From NCBI GenBank assembly GCA_022008415.1, contig JAIRBC010000023.1, forward strand, positions 18,387 through 82,386: 64,000 nucleotides of DNA. Reading direction: 5' to 3'. Position 1 is the first letter of the stretch, and every line of letters starts with the position of its first letter. This DNA is from Cerina litoralis (GTDB lineage Bacteria > Bacteroidota > Bacteroidia > Flavobacteriales > Flavobacteriaceae). Positions 54,833-63,874 of this stretch are shown here, piece after piece. The position numbers were made by a program, and so were the translations under genes. The notes under the pieces are model-generated. The model saw only the letters and a program-made list of their open reading frames with translations. It was not told where the DNA came from and ran no database searches.

Positions 54833-55894
54833 CTAATTAAAATATACGCCTCCAGGAACTATGCCTACGGTCATAGTCTTTATATTGGCTTTGGAATTTA
54901 AATCGTACACGGCCAGTGTTCCTCTACTCGCGAAATCTCCGGCATTGGTACCGTACAGTTTTCCTTTAGAAACCGACATGGCATAGAAATTTACCCCATC
55001 CAGAATGCCGTGACCTGGCAAAGTAAGGGCAGAATTATCAATTTCGTAAACCGAACCATTTAAATAGTAATACAGAATTGACCCTTCCACGGACAATAGA
55101 TTAGGATGTTCGGAGGTTTCAAAATCCAAGTGGGCGGTCACCGTATTCGAAGAAGTATCGATCATGGAAAGTACCCCCCCCGATTCGGTCCCTGCATAAC
55201 TCGGCGTTCCTGCCGATAGTACCCAAAGGTTTCCGGCATCGTCCAACTGTAATGAATTAGGGACCGAACCTACCTGAATAGTGGCAGTTACCGTGTTGGA
55301 ATCGGTGTTAATTACCGAAATAATATCGTTCTGGCCATAGCCGCCCTGATGTGCCACGTAGATTGCATTTCCTTTCGCCAAAAGCCGTTCTGGACCAAAG
55401 TTTACGGAAATGGTACTCTGCACGGCATTGGTGGCCAAATCGATTACGGCCACATAGTCATCGGAATCGTTGTTGGGATCCCCCCAATCGGTCACATAAC
55501 CCTTGCCGTTTACTGCCACAAAATATCTTGGATTTTCAAATCCGTCCGAGATATCCGTAATTTTTTCGAACGTATAGCGATCGACTACGGTAACGGTACG
55601 GGAGACGTTGGAAATGATATAGGCATGATCCTCGTTAAAACCTATGGATTGAACCACATTTCCCAAATCTTCACCGTTCACCTTTTTGTAGATGGCATCC
55701 TCCTGGGATCCCAGGTTTTCCGAAATAAAGGTTACGGTGCCGGATCCATTGTTAAACGGCCCTTCATTGGAAACTAAAATACCATTGGCAAAATCCCCAG
55801 AGGGTAAATTTATCTCGTCGTCGTCGTCTTTGCTACAGGATACGGCAAGCAGGGAAGCAGCTAATAATAAAATTAATAATTGTTTGATTTTCAT
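54833..55894 (-). CDS. BtuG-like surface lipoprotein, YncE-type propeller
   Basis: A 353-residue lipoprotein. The signal peptide ends in a lipobox with Cys20, followed by SKDDDDE, an acidic stretch that matches the flavobacterial lipoprotein export signal for surface display. The rest consists of YncE/DUF5074-like repeats, for example HAYIISNVSRTVTVVDRY, VAVIDLATNAVQSTISVNFG and ISVINTDSNTVTATIQVGSV, consistent with a seven-bladed beta-propeller. It lies 172 bp downstream of the riboswitch-controlled BtuB-like receptor, like Bacteroides BtuG, which captures vitamin B12 at the surface. I infer the same role. Sequence identity to BtuG cannot be measured here. Confidence 0.8.
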   Translation of the reverse strand: MKIKQLLILLLAASLLAVSCSKDDDDEINLPSGDFANGILVSNEGPFNNGSGTVTFISENLGSQEDAIYKKVNGEDLGNVVQSIGFNEDHAYIISNVSRTVTVVDRYTFEKITDISDGFENPRYFVAVNGKGYVTDWGDPNNDSDDYVAVIDLATNAVQSTISVNFGPERLLAKGNAIYVAHQGGYGQNDIISVINTDSNTVTATIQVGSVPNSLQLDDAGNLWVLSAGTPSYAGTESGGVLSMIDTSSNTVTAHLDFETSEHPNLLSVEGSILYYYLNGSVYEIDNSALTLPGHGILDGVNFYAMSVSKGKLYGTNAGDFASRGTLAVYDLNSKANIKTMTVGIVPGGVYFN

Positions 55895-55974
55895 GATTTT
55901 AAATTCAAGTTTATAAATTAATGATTCAATTGTTTACTATTTTATATGACCAAAGAAAAATGACCTAAGATCAG

Positions 55975-56050
55975 AGACTTTTCTATCCTGACCAATACTC
56001 TCCAATCTCTATTCTATTTTCTCTATTCTCTGTACTATGTTCTCTGTTCT
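55975..56050. repeat. CT-rich short-word tract between btuB- and btuG-like genes
   Basis: This tract is a string of variants of TCTATTCTCT and TGTTCTCT (plus strand), so the transcript of the btuB-btuG unit would be strongly GA-rich here. Base use differs from both flanking genes. No stem-loop is evident. Confidence 0.45.
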
Positions 56051-56066
56051 ACTTTACCCGCTCTGA

Positions 56067-57908
56067 TTAAAATTTAGTTGTAACACCAATTTGAAAATTC
56101 CTGTTCGGCATAGGCCTGTAGGCCACGCTCTGGTAGTTGGCGTTGAACAAATTGTTGACGTTGAATGCAACATGAAAATCTATTCGATTTACATGCAAAT
56201 TCCGAAACAAACCGATGTTGGAAACGGTATATCCCGATAATATTTCGGTGTTATCCGTTGTAATATATACCGGTCCGTTGTATAAGAATTGATAAGTGCC
56301 TCCCCATTTTTTGTATTCGTAAGCCAGGTTGGAGTTAAACTTGTGCTCGGGCACGTAAATAAGGTCATAATCGGTCTTGAGGTCTATGGACCGTGTATAG
56401 GTATAGGAATTCTTCCAAAGCAATTGGTGGCTCCCAAATTGCTTATCCACATCCGCTTGCAGTTCCAACCCATATTGCCTGGTCCTATTAATATTAACAG
56501 GTGTCCATATCCCGCTGACATCGGGCTGCCATTGGATCAGGTCATCGGACCAGATGGCGTAACCGGTTATATTGAATTTATACGATTTAAACCCAAGATT
56601 CTGACCCAATTCTACCTGATAGGAAGCCTCTGGAACCACTTCTTCATTTCCAGCAGCCCCCGCGCCAACCCAATAAAGGTCATTAAACGTTGGCACCCTA
56701 AAATTTTTGGAGGTATTTAAGTTGACAGTATACCCATCTGTGATGTCGTACTTGCCATTGACAGCGTATACAAGCGGAGTATTATAGTCGCTGTTCAGTT
56801 CTTTCCGAATACTGATATCATATTTTATCTTATCCGTAACCCGATGGGACATCAAGAAAATACCGGCCAAAACATTCCTGTTCGAGGTATTGATAGAGCT
56901 GCCTTTGGCCTTAACGGTATTAAAATCGAGGATACCGTTCACGGTTATCTTCCCCAAACGATATTTATAATCGTAATTGATTATGAAATTGTTGGATTCC
57001 CCGAAATCGTAATTGTCGGTATTCTTATTGGCGTAGTATCGGTAACGTTCATAAAGATGGGCAAATTTTAATCGAGCCACCTTTTTATCGTTAAAATTGC
57101 TCCATTCCAATAAGGATCTGGAAGTAAGGTCTTTGTAATTGTCGTTGGATGGGGCCGTTAAGGTGCCGGAAAAATCGCGATCACCAACAAAAGTGTTTTG
57201 ATAAAATTTCATGAGATTGGATTCTGACAAAAAATAACCCACATCCAGACCCAGGTTAAAATTCTCAAAAGCTCCATTTTCGTTTCGCCGATCGGTTCCT
57301 AAATATTTATAATCATTATCGGATTTCCGGTAATCAAAATTAAGGTTCAAGGCAAGCTTTTCATTGCCAAAGGAAGTTCCATAATTGACGTGGGCGGTAT
57401 TAAAACTCCCATAATCCAAACGCAATCTATTGTCAAAATGATTTTGGAACAAAAGGGTATTGTTCAAGTGGACACTGCCCCCAACAGCCCCACTCCCATA
57501 TTGTACGCTACCGCCCCCGCTCCTTACCGAGATATTGTCGTAGTTCGGAGTACTGATCGTATTAAAATCGGTCTGACCATTAAATTGGGAATTGATATTG
57601 ATTCCGTTCCATATAACCGCGGTCTGTTGTGCGTTGGTTCCCCTAAAAGAAACCGATGAGACCATGCCGTACCCGTTTTCCTTGATATATATACTAGAAT
57701 TATACTGTAAAAGATCGGTTAGGGTACTACTGTTGTTGTGTACAACGGAATCGTTCAGGGTCTCGATCTTTATCCCGCTCGAAAATTGCCCCAATCGGGC
57801 ATCGCTTAGTAGAACCTCGTCCAAAGCAATGATACTGTCCGTTTGGGCATAAAGCCGCGGTCCGAGAAGTAAGACCAAAAAAAGAAAAAGTGAGTTGTCC
57901 GTTAACAT
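56067..57908 (-). CDS. btuB: BtuB-like TonB-dependent cobalamin receptor
   Basis: A 613-residue outer-membrane receptor, close in length to E. coli BtuB. A signal peptide (about residues 1-22, ending PRLYAQ) is followed by a TonB-box-like ALDEVLLSDARLG, a plug domain (about 50-150) with SVSFRGTNAQQTAVIWNG and VRSGGGSVQYGSGAVGGSV, and a 22-strand-type barrel ending YRPMPNRNFQIGVTTKF. A cobalamin riboswitch lies directly upstream on the same strand, which is the main reason for assigning vitamin B12 or a corrinoid as ligand. There is no N-terminal CarboxypepD-like extension, unlike SusC receptors. The BtuG-like gene follows. Confidence 0.9.
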   Translation of the reverse strand: MLTDNSLFLFLVLLLGPRLYAQTDSIIALDEVLLSDARLGQFSSGIKIETLNDSVVHNNSSTLTDLLQYNSSIYIKENGYGMVSSVSFRGTNAQQTAVIWNGININSQFNGQTDFNTISTPNYDNISVRSGGGSVQYGSGAVGGSVHLNNTLLFQNHFDNRLRLDYGSFNTAHVNYGTSFGNEKLALNLNFDYRKSDNDYKYLGTDRRNENGAFENFNLGLDVGYFLSESNLMKFYQNTFVGDRDFSGTLTAPSNDNYKDLTSRSLLEWSNFNDKKVARLKFAHLYERYRYYANKNTDNYDFGESNNFIINYDYKYRLGKITVNGILDFNTVKAKGSSINTSNRNVLAGIFLMSHRVTDKIKYDISIRKELNSDYNTPLVYAVNGKYDITDGYTVNLNTSKNFRVPTFNDLYWVGAGAAGNEEVVPEASYQVELGQNLGFKSYKFNITGYAIWSDDLIQWQPDVSGIWTPVNINRTRQYGLELQADVDKQFGSHQLLWKNSYTYTRSIDLKTDYDLIYVPEHKFNSNLAYEYKKWGGTYQFLYNGPVYITTDNTEILSGYTVSNIGLFRNLHVNRIDFHVAFNVNNLFNANYQSVAYRPMPNRNFQIGVTTKF

Positions 57909-57959
57909 AAATGTGAAGACCTTTTTCCCGAAAGTCCAATCATTTTTAGTTATCCTCTT

Positions 57960-58140
57960 GGCAGGTCTCCTGACTTGTCCTATGATGTTTCACCTTCCCA
58001 TAAACGATGAATAACCTTCGGTGTTTACAGTGGTATTAGAAGAAAACATCATCTCAAATGAATGAGATACCAAAATAAATTTGGTATAAGCTTACAGTTG
58101 CGGGAACAGTTTTGGAATTTTCGCAGTACCCAATTAGAAG
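57960..58140 (-). ncRNA. Cobalamin riboswitch (AdoCbl type, RF00174-like)
   Basis: Read on the minus strand, the region has the hallmarks of a cobalamin riboswitch in the correct order: GGGTACTGCG, then CCCGCAACTGTAA, a variable paired region, ACCACTGT, GGGAAGGTGAAA and finally the B12 box AGTCAGGAGACCTGCC, which ends at 57960. The leader continues about 50 nt to the BtuB-like start codon, a distance suited to control of translation. In response to cobalamin it would shut down expression of the receptor and probably of the BtuG-like lipoprotein. Boundaries are approximate. Confidence 0.93.
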
Positions 58141-58187
58141 TTACGAATACGAAACAGGCCAATCTTTGTGCCCATCCCTAATATTCA

Positions 58188-58220
58188 GAAATCTACTTTT
58201 GCATTTTTTGAATCACCAAA
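58188..58220 (-). promoter_or_regulatory. Candidate promoter of the cobalamin transport unit
   Basis: On the minus strand TTTG (58220-58217) is followed after 21 nt by TAGATTTC (58195-58188), which matches TAnnTTTG at seven of eight positions. Transcription would start about 40 nt before the riboswitch. A second -7 match (TATTTTTG) lies further up at 58278-58271. Confidence 0.42.
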
Positions 58221-58489
58221 TTCCCTTTTAATCATGTCGCCAAAAAGGCGATTCGAACCAAAATTCTGGGCAAAAATAGACATTTAAATCTACATAATAC
58301 AGTGTGCGGCAAAAATGATCGAACTAAAGGTGAAAAGTATTGAATTATCGAATTCAAGATTTGCCACCATCTAAAAAAAGATCCGTAAAATTCCTAGGTT
58401 TTTGCCTTACGGGCGCTAACCAATAGGTTTCTATACAACTATAATATTTTAAATTAGGAATGCCGAGGGCAATAAAATGAAAGATAACC

Positions 58490-60658
58490 TTAGACTGGCA
58501 GGTAGATATAGAATGTAGCTCCTCGGCCAAGTTCACCGGCCGCTCGGATATGGCCATTGTGGTTTTCCACAATCTTTTTGCAGATAGAAAGGCCTATACC
58601 CGTACCCGAATATTCCGACCTACCGTGCAATCTCTGGAACAGTTCAAATATCTTATCCGTATTTTTCGTATCGAAACCAATGCCATTGTCCACAATAGTT
58701 ATTTTGTGGTAATTCTTTGATTTCTTTACAAAATTCTCTGTTATTTGGTTTCGGTGAACGGTCTGGGAATCCAGTAGTATCTTGGGGACCACGTCCTCCT
58801 TACGATATTTTAAGGAATTTCCAATAAGATTGGTGAAAAGCTGCTCCATTTGAAAAGGGATTCCTTTCACTATTGGCAAGGGATTGATAACCAATGCGGC
58901 CCCGGTATCCCGAATTGGAACCATTAGGTCGTCCTCTACTTTGTCCAGAACTAGTGTCAGGTCGACTCGTTCAAAATCCTTTTTCGATTTTTTTAGATTG
59001 GAATAGGTTAACAACGATTGAATCAAGGATTGCATTCTATTGGCCGCATTCTGTATTTTCATAAAATAGGTATGGGTCTTCTCCGGTAGATTCTCGGATG
59101 AGCTATCAAATATCATCGAAATAAACAGCTGAATTTTGCGTAACGGTTCCTGAAGGTCATGGCTCACCACCCTATTAAAGGCCTCTTTTTCCAGATTTGA
59201 CCTTTGAAGATCCTGGTTCCGGTCGCGCAATTTCTGTTCATTTTTTATCCTTTGGGTAATATCCTGGGCCACCCCCACTAAAATTGTCTCGTTTCCGTTC
59301 TTTAAAAAGTGCCCCGTAGTGTTAAGGTATTTCAGTTTGCCCAATTTGGTAATCACTCGATAGGTATATTCCTCAAACTCGCGGTGCTCTTTTGCCGCTC
59401 TTCTTTTATTATCGAAAAATTCCAAATCATCTTTGTGGACAAAAGGTCTAAAGTTGTCCCAACTAGATTGTAATTCCCCGGGGGCACAGTCTAACAATCG
59501 GTAATAGTTATCCGATACTTGCACGCTATCCCGATCCAAGTTCCACCGATAATTACCCATTTTGGCAATGGCTTCGGCTTCCATCAACACCGTATTTTGG
59601 ACCTCCAACCGTTCGTTCAACTTCCTCAAATTTTCCTTAGCCAGTTTCTCTAACGTACTGTTCCTAGAAGTTACAGAAACACCGTCCCACAATTTTTCTA
59701 CCGTTGTGGCGAACCAAACGGTGTTGCCATTTATTATATAATTTCGTTCAAAGCTTATGGTTTTATTATTTTGGATGCTGTCTACAAATATTTCAAAAGC
59801 CCCATCGTCGAACAGGAATGGATATACTTCGGATATCTTGCTCCCGGCTATTTTTTGCGACTTATTCCCAACATATTCATAGACCTGATCATTGGTATAC
59901 GACACCTTAAAATCCGTTATCTCATTGTTGTTATCCCTGATTGCCTCAAAATAACTGATTACGTTATTTGTCGTTCCCAAAATATTCTGCAAAAAGCCTT
60001 CCGAATTCTTTATCCTTTGCCTATCACTGTATATTTTCTTAAAAGCGATTAAGAAAACGGCCAATGAAAACAGAACCAGTAACAGAGAAGTAAAAGGGGT
60101 GAGCATAATTTTGGACCGGTACGTAGCTTCCCGAAGATGGTAAAGGGATTCTGATTCCAATATCATCTGGCTTTTTAGTTCCTTCAGCCCGTTCATCACC
60201 TCGGTAAGCCGGTTGAGCTCTTGCTGCACACTCTTATAATTGTTTGGATTTAACGGAATTTTACTATCCAACAAGGTCAGTACCTCAAAGAGATCGTCTT
60301 TTAGAATCTCGATCTTCATTACCCGGTTTTGCTGAATGATATTGCCTGAAGTAAGTCGGTACAAATTCTTTAAGGAAACCTCGCTTTGCACCTTGTAACT
60401 TTTCCAAGAAGGGGATTCCGGACCTCCGTTGAGCACGAGCGCCTTCATTTGGGCCGACTCCATCAAGGTATAATTGGAAAAAAGGTTGCTTATCCCCTTA
60501 TTTACCTCAAGGGCACGGGATACCTGGGTTGCGGAAATTTGAAGCCGTTCTATTTGTCGATATGAAATTGCAGCGATAAAGAGCAGCAAAGCCACTGCAA
60601 TGATCAAAAATATGATATAGGTCTTGGTAGATGTTACTATTCCCTTAAAATTGAGCAT
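58490..60658 (-). CDS. Membrane sensor histidine kinase with PAS domain
   Basis: A 722-residue hybrid-free sensor kinase. A transmembrane span near residues 13-32 and another near 178-205 bracket a helical periplasmic sensing region of the CHASE3 type. PAS-like domains follow (about 220-340 and 365-470, with YRLLDCAPGELQSSWDNF in the second). The HisKA box has the phosphorylated His in RVVSHDLQEPLRKIQ, and the HATPase domain has DNGIGFDTKNTDKIFELF and GTGIGLSICKKIVENH. It phosphorylates an unknown response regulator; none is next to it. An AraC-type regulator gene lies upstream on the same strand. Confidence 0.9.
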   Translation of the reverse strand: MLNFKGIVTSTKTYIIFLIIAVALLLFIAAISYRQIERLQISATQVSRALEVNKGISNLFSNYTLMESAQMKALVLNGGPESPSWKSYKVQSEVSLKNLYRLTSGNIIQQNRVMKIEILKDDLFEVLTLLDSKIPLNPNNYKSVQQELNRLTEVMNGLKELKSQMILESESLYHLREATYRSKIMLTPFTSLLLVLFSLAVFLIAFKKIYSDRQRIKNSEGFLQNILGTTNNVISYFEAIRDNNNEITDFKVSYTNDQVYEYVGNKSQKIAGSKISEVYPFLFDDGAFEIFVDSIQNNKTISFERNYIINGNTVWFATTVEKLWDGVSVTSRNSTLEKLAKENLRKLNERLEVQNTVLMEAEAIAKMGNYRWNLDRDSVQVSDNYYRLLDCAPGELQSSWDNFRPFVHKDDLEFFDNKRRAAKEHREFEEYTYRVITKLGKLKYLNTTGHFLKNGNETILVGVAQDITQRIKNEQKLRDRNQDLQRSNLEKEAFNRVVSHDLQEPLRKIQLFISMIFDSSSENLPEKTHTYFMKIQNAANRMQSLIQSLLTYSNLKKSKKDFERVDLTLVLDKVEDDLMVPIRDTGAALVINPLPIVKGIPFQMEQLFTNLIGNSLKYRKEDVVPKILLDSQTVHRNQITENFVKKSKNYHKITIVDNGIGFDTKNTDKIFELFQRLHGRSEYSGTGIGLSICKKIVENHNGHIRAAGELGRGATFYIYLPV

Positions 60659-60882
60659 TCCTTTCCGTGCTTAAAGATTGTTTTAAACATGTCGGTTTCA
60701 TTTTAACCCTGTATTCCTTTATTATGGACATATTCTAATGTTAAGATAAGCTAAAAGTGTCGCATAATCCAAGGTGTCTTTTGCAGCATTCCGTGGTTAA
60801 TAAATAAACCCATAGAACGGCTATTCATCATCTTGTGCCGATGAATAAATTAAATTGGGCTACCCCGTAGTGGTCTGCTGGT

Positions 60883-61449
60883 TTATTGATTGCGACCTAA
60901 ATTTTTCTCTTTACGCCTCCTGATGATTTTTTGAAAAGCAGAAGGAGTTAGGCCCGTCGTTTTCTTAAACTGATAGGATAAATGCGCTACACTGCTATAA
61001 TTGAGTTGATGGGCAATTTCGGTCAAGCTGGATTGATCGTTCAGGATAAGGGTTTTAGCAAGATCGATTTTTTTCATGATGATAAAATTCTCGATAGAGG
61101 AATGGGTTGCCTCCGAAAATAAATTGGACAGGTAGGGATAGGAGTATTCCAATTTTTCTGAGAGATAGGCAGAGACTTTATACAGCCTAGTCTCCTTACC
61201 GCCGGTTATCATTTCCGTAATTGCATCCTTTATCCGCTGGACCAATTCTTCTTTTTGATCGTCGATTATCTGAATCCCATACTTCTTCAAGGCAAGGGAA
61301 AGTTCATTCTTTTCAACTAATCCCAAATCTCCCTGTATTTCCACTTCTCCCAAACCAATCAGGCTATAATTAATGTTTAGTTTGATCAATTGTTCCTCTA
61401 AAACTGTTCTACAAATAAAATTGACATCGTATTTTACATGTACCTTCAT
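60883..61449 (-). CDS. AraC family transcriptional regulator
   Basis: A 188-residue regulator. The C-terminal half is an AraC-type double helix-turn-helix, with SLTEIAHQLNYSSVAHLSYQ and FKKTTGLTPSAFQKIIRRR as the second motif. The N-terminal 60 residues (MKVHVKYDVNFICRTVLEEQ through GEVEIQGDL) form a small beta-rich domain, not the usual sugar-binding cupin, and may be an interaction or sensing module. Ligand and targets are unknown. The kinase gene follows 224 bp downstream; a functional link is possible. Confidence 0.85.
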   Translation of the reverse strand: MKVHVKYDVNFICRTVLEEQLIKLNINYSLIGLGEVEIQGDLGLVEKNELSLALKKYGIQIIDDQKEELVQRIKDAITEMITGGKETRLYKVSAYLSEKLEYSYPYLSNLFSEATHSSIENFIIMKKIDLAKTLILNDQSSLTEIAHQLNYSSVAHLSYQFKKTTGLTPSAFQKIIRRRKEKNLGRNQ

Positions 61450-61648
61450 TTGGAAAGATTTGGTTAATTAGTTTGGGAACGAGCTAAAATAAGCAATAAA
61501 CCGCTCCCTTTTGTATTTCACAAATATTAACCAAAATATCGAAAACCACCCCCATTTTTAAAAATATTGGTCGATACCTGGCCAAGGAATTAAAATCCAA
61601 AACCTATAGGAAAGGGTCGTAAGACAACCGTCACTAAACAAATTTCAC

Positions 61649-61656
61649 TAATTTTG
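61649..61656 (+). promoter_or_regulatory. Candidate -7 element for ybaB
   Basis: TAATTTTG matches TAnnTTTG and lies 27 bp before the ybaB ATG. No -33 TTG at the standard spacing is evident. Confidence 0.4.
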
Positions 61657-61682
61657 GACAATTAAACAAAAACTACAATTTT

Positions 61683-62009
61683 ATGTTTGGAGATTTAATG
61701 GGCATGATGGGGAAACTCAAGGAAACCCAAGAAAAAGTAAAAGCGACGAAAGAGCGATTAAACCATGTTATCATCGAGGAAAAATCTTCGGACGGCCTTG
61801 TAAACATCACACTTACGGCCAATAGAACATTGAAGTCCATTGAATTGGACGATTCCCTGTTGAAGGATAAGGACCAGCTGGAAGATTATTTGATCCTTAC
61901 TCTTAACAAGGCCATTGAGAAGGCCACTCAAATAAACGAAGCCGAGCTCGCCGCCGTGGCCAAGGAGGGCATGCCAAATATTCGGGGCATGGACGGTCTA
62001 TTTAAATAA
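61683..62009 (+). CDS. YbaB/EbfC family nucleoid-associated protein
   Basis: A 108-residue DNA-binding protein of the YbaB/EbfC family, which forms tweezer-like dimers that bind and organise DNA. The family pattern is visible: an N-terminal helix ([17 protein letters not shown]), a three-strand region with [18 protein letters not shown], and a C-terminal helix ending with [18 protein letters not shown]. The usual partners recR and dnaX are not adjacent. The last 12 bp overlap the 3' end of the threonine aldolase gene on the opposite strand, so the two genes converge with antisense overlap. Confidence 0.92.
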   Translation: MFGDLMGMMGKLKETQEKVKATKERLNHVIIEEKSSDGLVNITLTANRTLKSIELDDSLLKDKDQLEDYLILTLNKAIEKATQINEAELAAVAKEGMPNIRGMDGLFK

Positions 62010-63026
62010 ACTTCGCAACTCCGTTAAAAAGACTTCATGGCTATTTTCCGTGTAGTCCAAATGGGTGACGATACGCAATTTTTCCTTGCCCATCCCCATC
62101 AAAAGAATATTTTTTTCACTCAATTTTTGAATGAATTGGGGCACGCCCATCTTTCTTTCGTCTATTCCGAAAATTATGATATTGGTTTCTATCGGAGCTA
62201 TGTAATCCACAAAGGTAAGTTCACCTAGTACCTCTCCAATCTCCTTAGCCCTCCGATGATCCTCCTTCAATCTTTCCCTGTGATGGTCTAGGGCGTAAAT
62301 ACCCGCAGCTGCCAGAAACCCGGCCTGTCTCATTCCTCCGCCAAATATTTTTCGGATTCGGATGGCCTTTACCATATCATCTTTGTTGCCGACCAACAAA
62401 GATCCAACGGGACAACCCAACCCCTTACTCAAACAAACGCTGATCGTATCGAAGATCTTCCCGTATTCCAATGGCGATTCCTTCTGTGCTATCAACGCAT
62501 TCCATAGTCTGGCCCCATCTAAATGGAAGGCCAAATTGTGGGACGAGCAGACCCATCTAATTTTCCTCAGTTCCTCAAGGTCCCAACAAGCACCTCCCCC
62601 TTTATTGGTTGTGTTTTCAATACTGACCAAGGACGTTAGGGGGCTATGGTAAAAATCGGGCGGGTTGATCGCCGCCTCTACTTGGTTAGCCGTCATCATC
62701 CCACGTGTTCCTTCGACCAGCTTACAGGAAACCCCACTGTTAAAACTGGCACCCCCGCCTTCGTAGTTGTAAACATGGGTATAGGTATCACAAATCAGTT
62801 GCTCCCCTGGTTGGGTATGGAGTTTAATCGCGGTTTGGTTAGCCATGGTACCACTTGGAAAAAAAAGGGCCGCCTCCATCCCAAACAGTGACGCTACCTT
62901 TTCCTCTAAGGCCGTAACGGTGGGATCGGTCTTAAACACATCATCGCCAACTTGGGCGATCATCATGGCCTTAAGCATTTCCGGAGTAGGCTTGGTTACG
63001 GTATCACTGATTAGATTAATTTCCAT
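61998..63026 (-). CDS. ltaE: Low-specificity L-threonine aldolase
   Basis: A 342-residue PLP enzyme that cleaves L-threonine or L-allo-threonine to glycine and acetaldehyde. The start at 63026 ([18 protein letters not shown]) matches the family; a longer in-frame start adds eight residues. The PLP lysine is Lys201 in [14 protein letters not shown], and the conserved [12 protein letters not shown] and [10 protein letters not shown] segments precede it. The DUF1684 lipoprotein gene is upstream with a gap of 20 bp, so the two probably form one transcript. It is cytoplasmic and may supply glycine or break down threonine. Confidence 0.93.
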   Translation of the reverse strand: MEINLISDTVTKPTPEMLKAMMIAQVGDDVFKTDPTVTALEEKVASLFGMEAALFFPSGTMANQTAIKLHTQPGEQLICDTYTHVYNYEGGGASFNSGVSCKLVEGTRGMMTANQVEAAINPPDFYHSPLTSLVSIENTTNKGGGACWDLEELRKIRWVCSSHNLAFHLDGARLWNALIAQKESPLEYGKIFDTISVCLSKGLGCPVGSLLVGNKDDMVKAIRIRKIFGGGMRQAGFLAAAGIYALDHHRERLKEDHRRAKEIGEVLGELTFVDYIAPIETNIIIFGIDERKMGVPQFIQKLSEKNILLMGMGKEKLRIVTHLDYTENSHEVFLTELRSLFK

Positions 63027-63046
63027 TGGTAAATCGTTAGTAGGGT

Positions 63047-63772
63047 TCAAAACTTTCCAAAAGCTTTTACCCCGGCCCTAACTTCGGTTTGGAGTTGGTT
63101 TACCTTTGGTACAATGGGACAGGAATATTTTTTGTTGTAGGCACAATAGGGATTGTACGCCTTGTTAAAATCTATCATCAAGGAATCGCCATTTGGAATG
63201 CTAAGATCCAAATACCTCCCACCCCCATAAGTTTCTTTGCCATTGGTATCGTCCAAGAAAGGCAAAAAGAGATAATCATCCCCTTCCCCATCACTTTCCG
63301 GGTTCTGGCTTCTATAGACCTCTAATTGACGTTCGGACCCGTTCAAGTAAAAATGCACAATACCGTAGACTACTTCCTCCGAGGTTCTATCCGTGGTAGT
63401 GGGCATATGAAAAGGAAGCGCTTCCGGAGTTCGCACCAATTTTGCCAGGACCCTGTAATTTGTATCCGGTTGGAAAAAATCGAGCTTGTCAAAATCCGCT
63501 CGATACCGGTCTGGCAAGGGAGAGGTCTTTGGGTCCTTGAACTCCGCGTTCATCCCGGCCTGAAACCGGAGAATTTCGTTTACCGCGTCAGAATTGGATT
63601 CTAAAATTTCAACGTTGGCGGCATCGTGGTATTTCTTGTTCTCCTTACAAGAAAATAAGAGCAAGAAACAAAAAACGAAAAACAAAAAATAAGGAACGCC
63701 TCCTTTTCCCGATATTAACACTGATTTTAGCTTTTGAACCGACACCTTATTTAATTTTTTAATTATCGACAA
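63047..63772 (-). CDS. DUF1684 domain lipoprotein
   Basis: A 241-residue predicted lipoprotein. After a basic N-terminus and a long hydrophobic run (YFLFFVFCFLLLFSC, lipidation at about Cys42), the DUF1684 domain includes HFYLNGSERQLEVYRS, GGGRYLDLSIPNGDS and the closing DFNKAYNPYCAYNKKYSCPI with VPKVNQLQTEVRAGVKAF after it. The conserved Asn-Pro-Tyr-Cys and Cys-Pro residues near the end are typical of the family; function is unknown. The N-terminal 30 residues before the signal are long, so a later start is possible. It is likely cotranscribed with ltaE. Confidence 0.87.
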   Translation of the reverse strand: MSIIKKLNKVSVQKLKSVLISGKGGVPYFLFFVFCFLLLFSCKENKKYHDAANVEILESNSDAVNEILRFQAGMNAEFKDPKTSPLPDRYRADFDKLDFFQPDTNYRVLAKLVRTPEALPFHMPTTTDRTSEEVVYGIVHFYLNGSERQLEVYRSQNPESDGEGDDYLFLPFLDDTNGKETYGGGRYLDLSIPNGDSLMIDFNKAYNPYCAYNKKYSCPIVPKVNQLQTEVRAGVKAFGKF

Positions 63773-63835
63773 TTCTACCTTCTAATTTTATTACTCTTTT
63801 GTCGACACAAAAATACAATATTCCAGAATTTTGTT

Positions 63836-63843
63836 TAGCTTTG
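63836..63843 (+). promoter_or_regulatory. Candidate -7 element for the gene entering at the right edge
   Basis: TAGCTTTG matches TAnnTTTG and lies 31 bp before the ATG at 63875. A divergent minus-strand match (TATTTTTG, 63815-63808) just to its left could serve the DUF1684 gene. Confidence 0.35.
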
Positions 63844-63874
63844 TTTGTGAACAACAAGTTAAAACTAAACCGCT

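Noticed and set aside
58238..58250. Short CGCC-AAAAA-GGCG hairpin as terminator upstream of the riboswitch
   Set aside because: The stem is only 4 bp and there is no T-run on either strand, so it was not listed as a feature.
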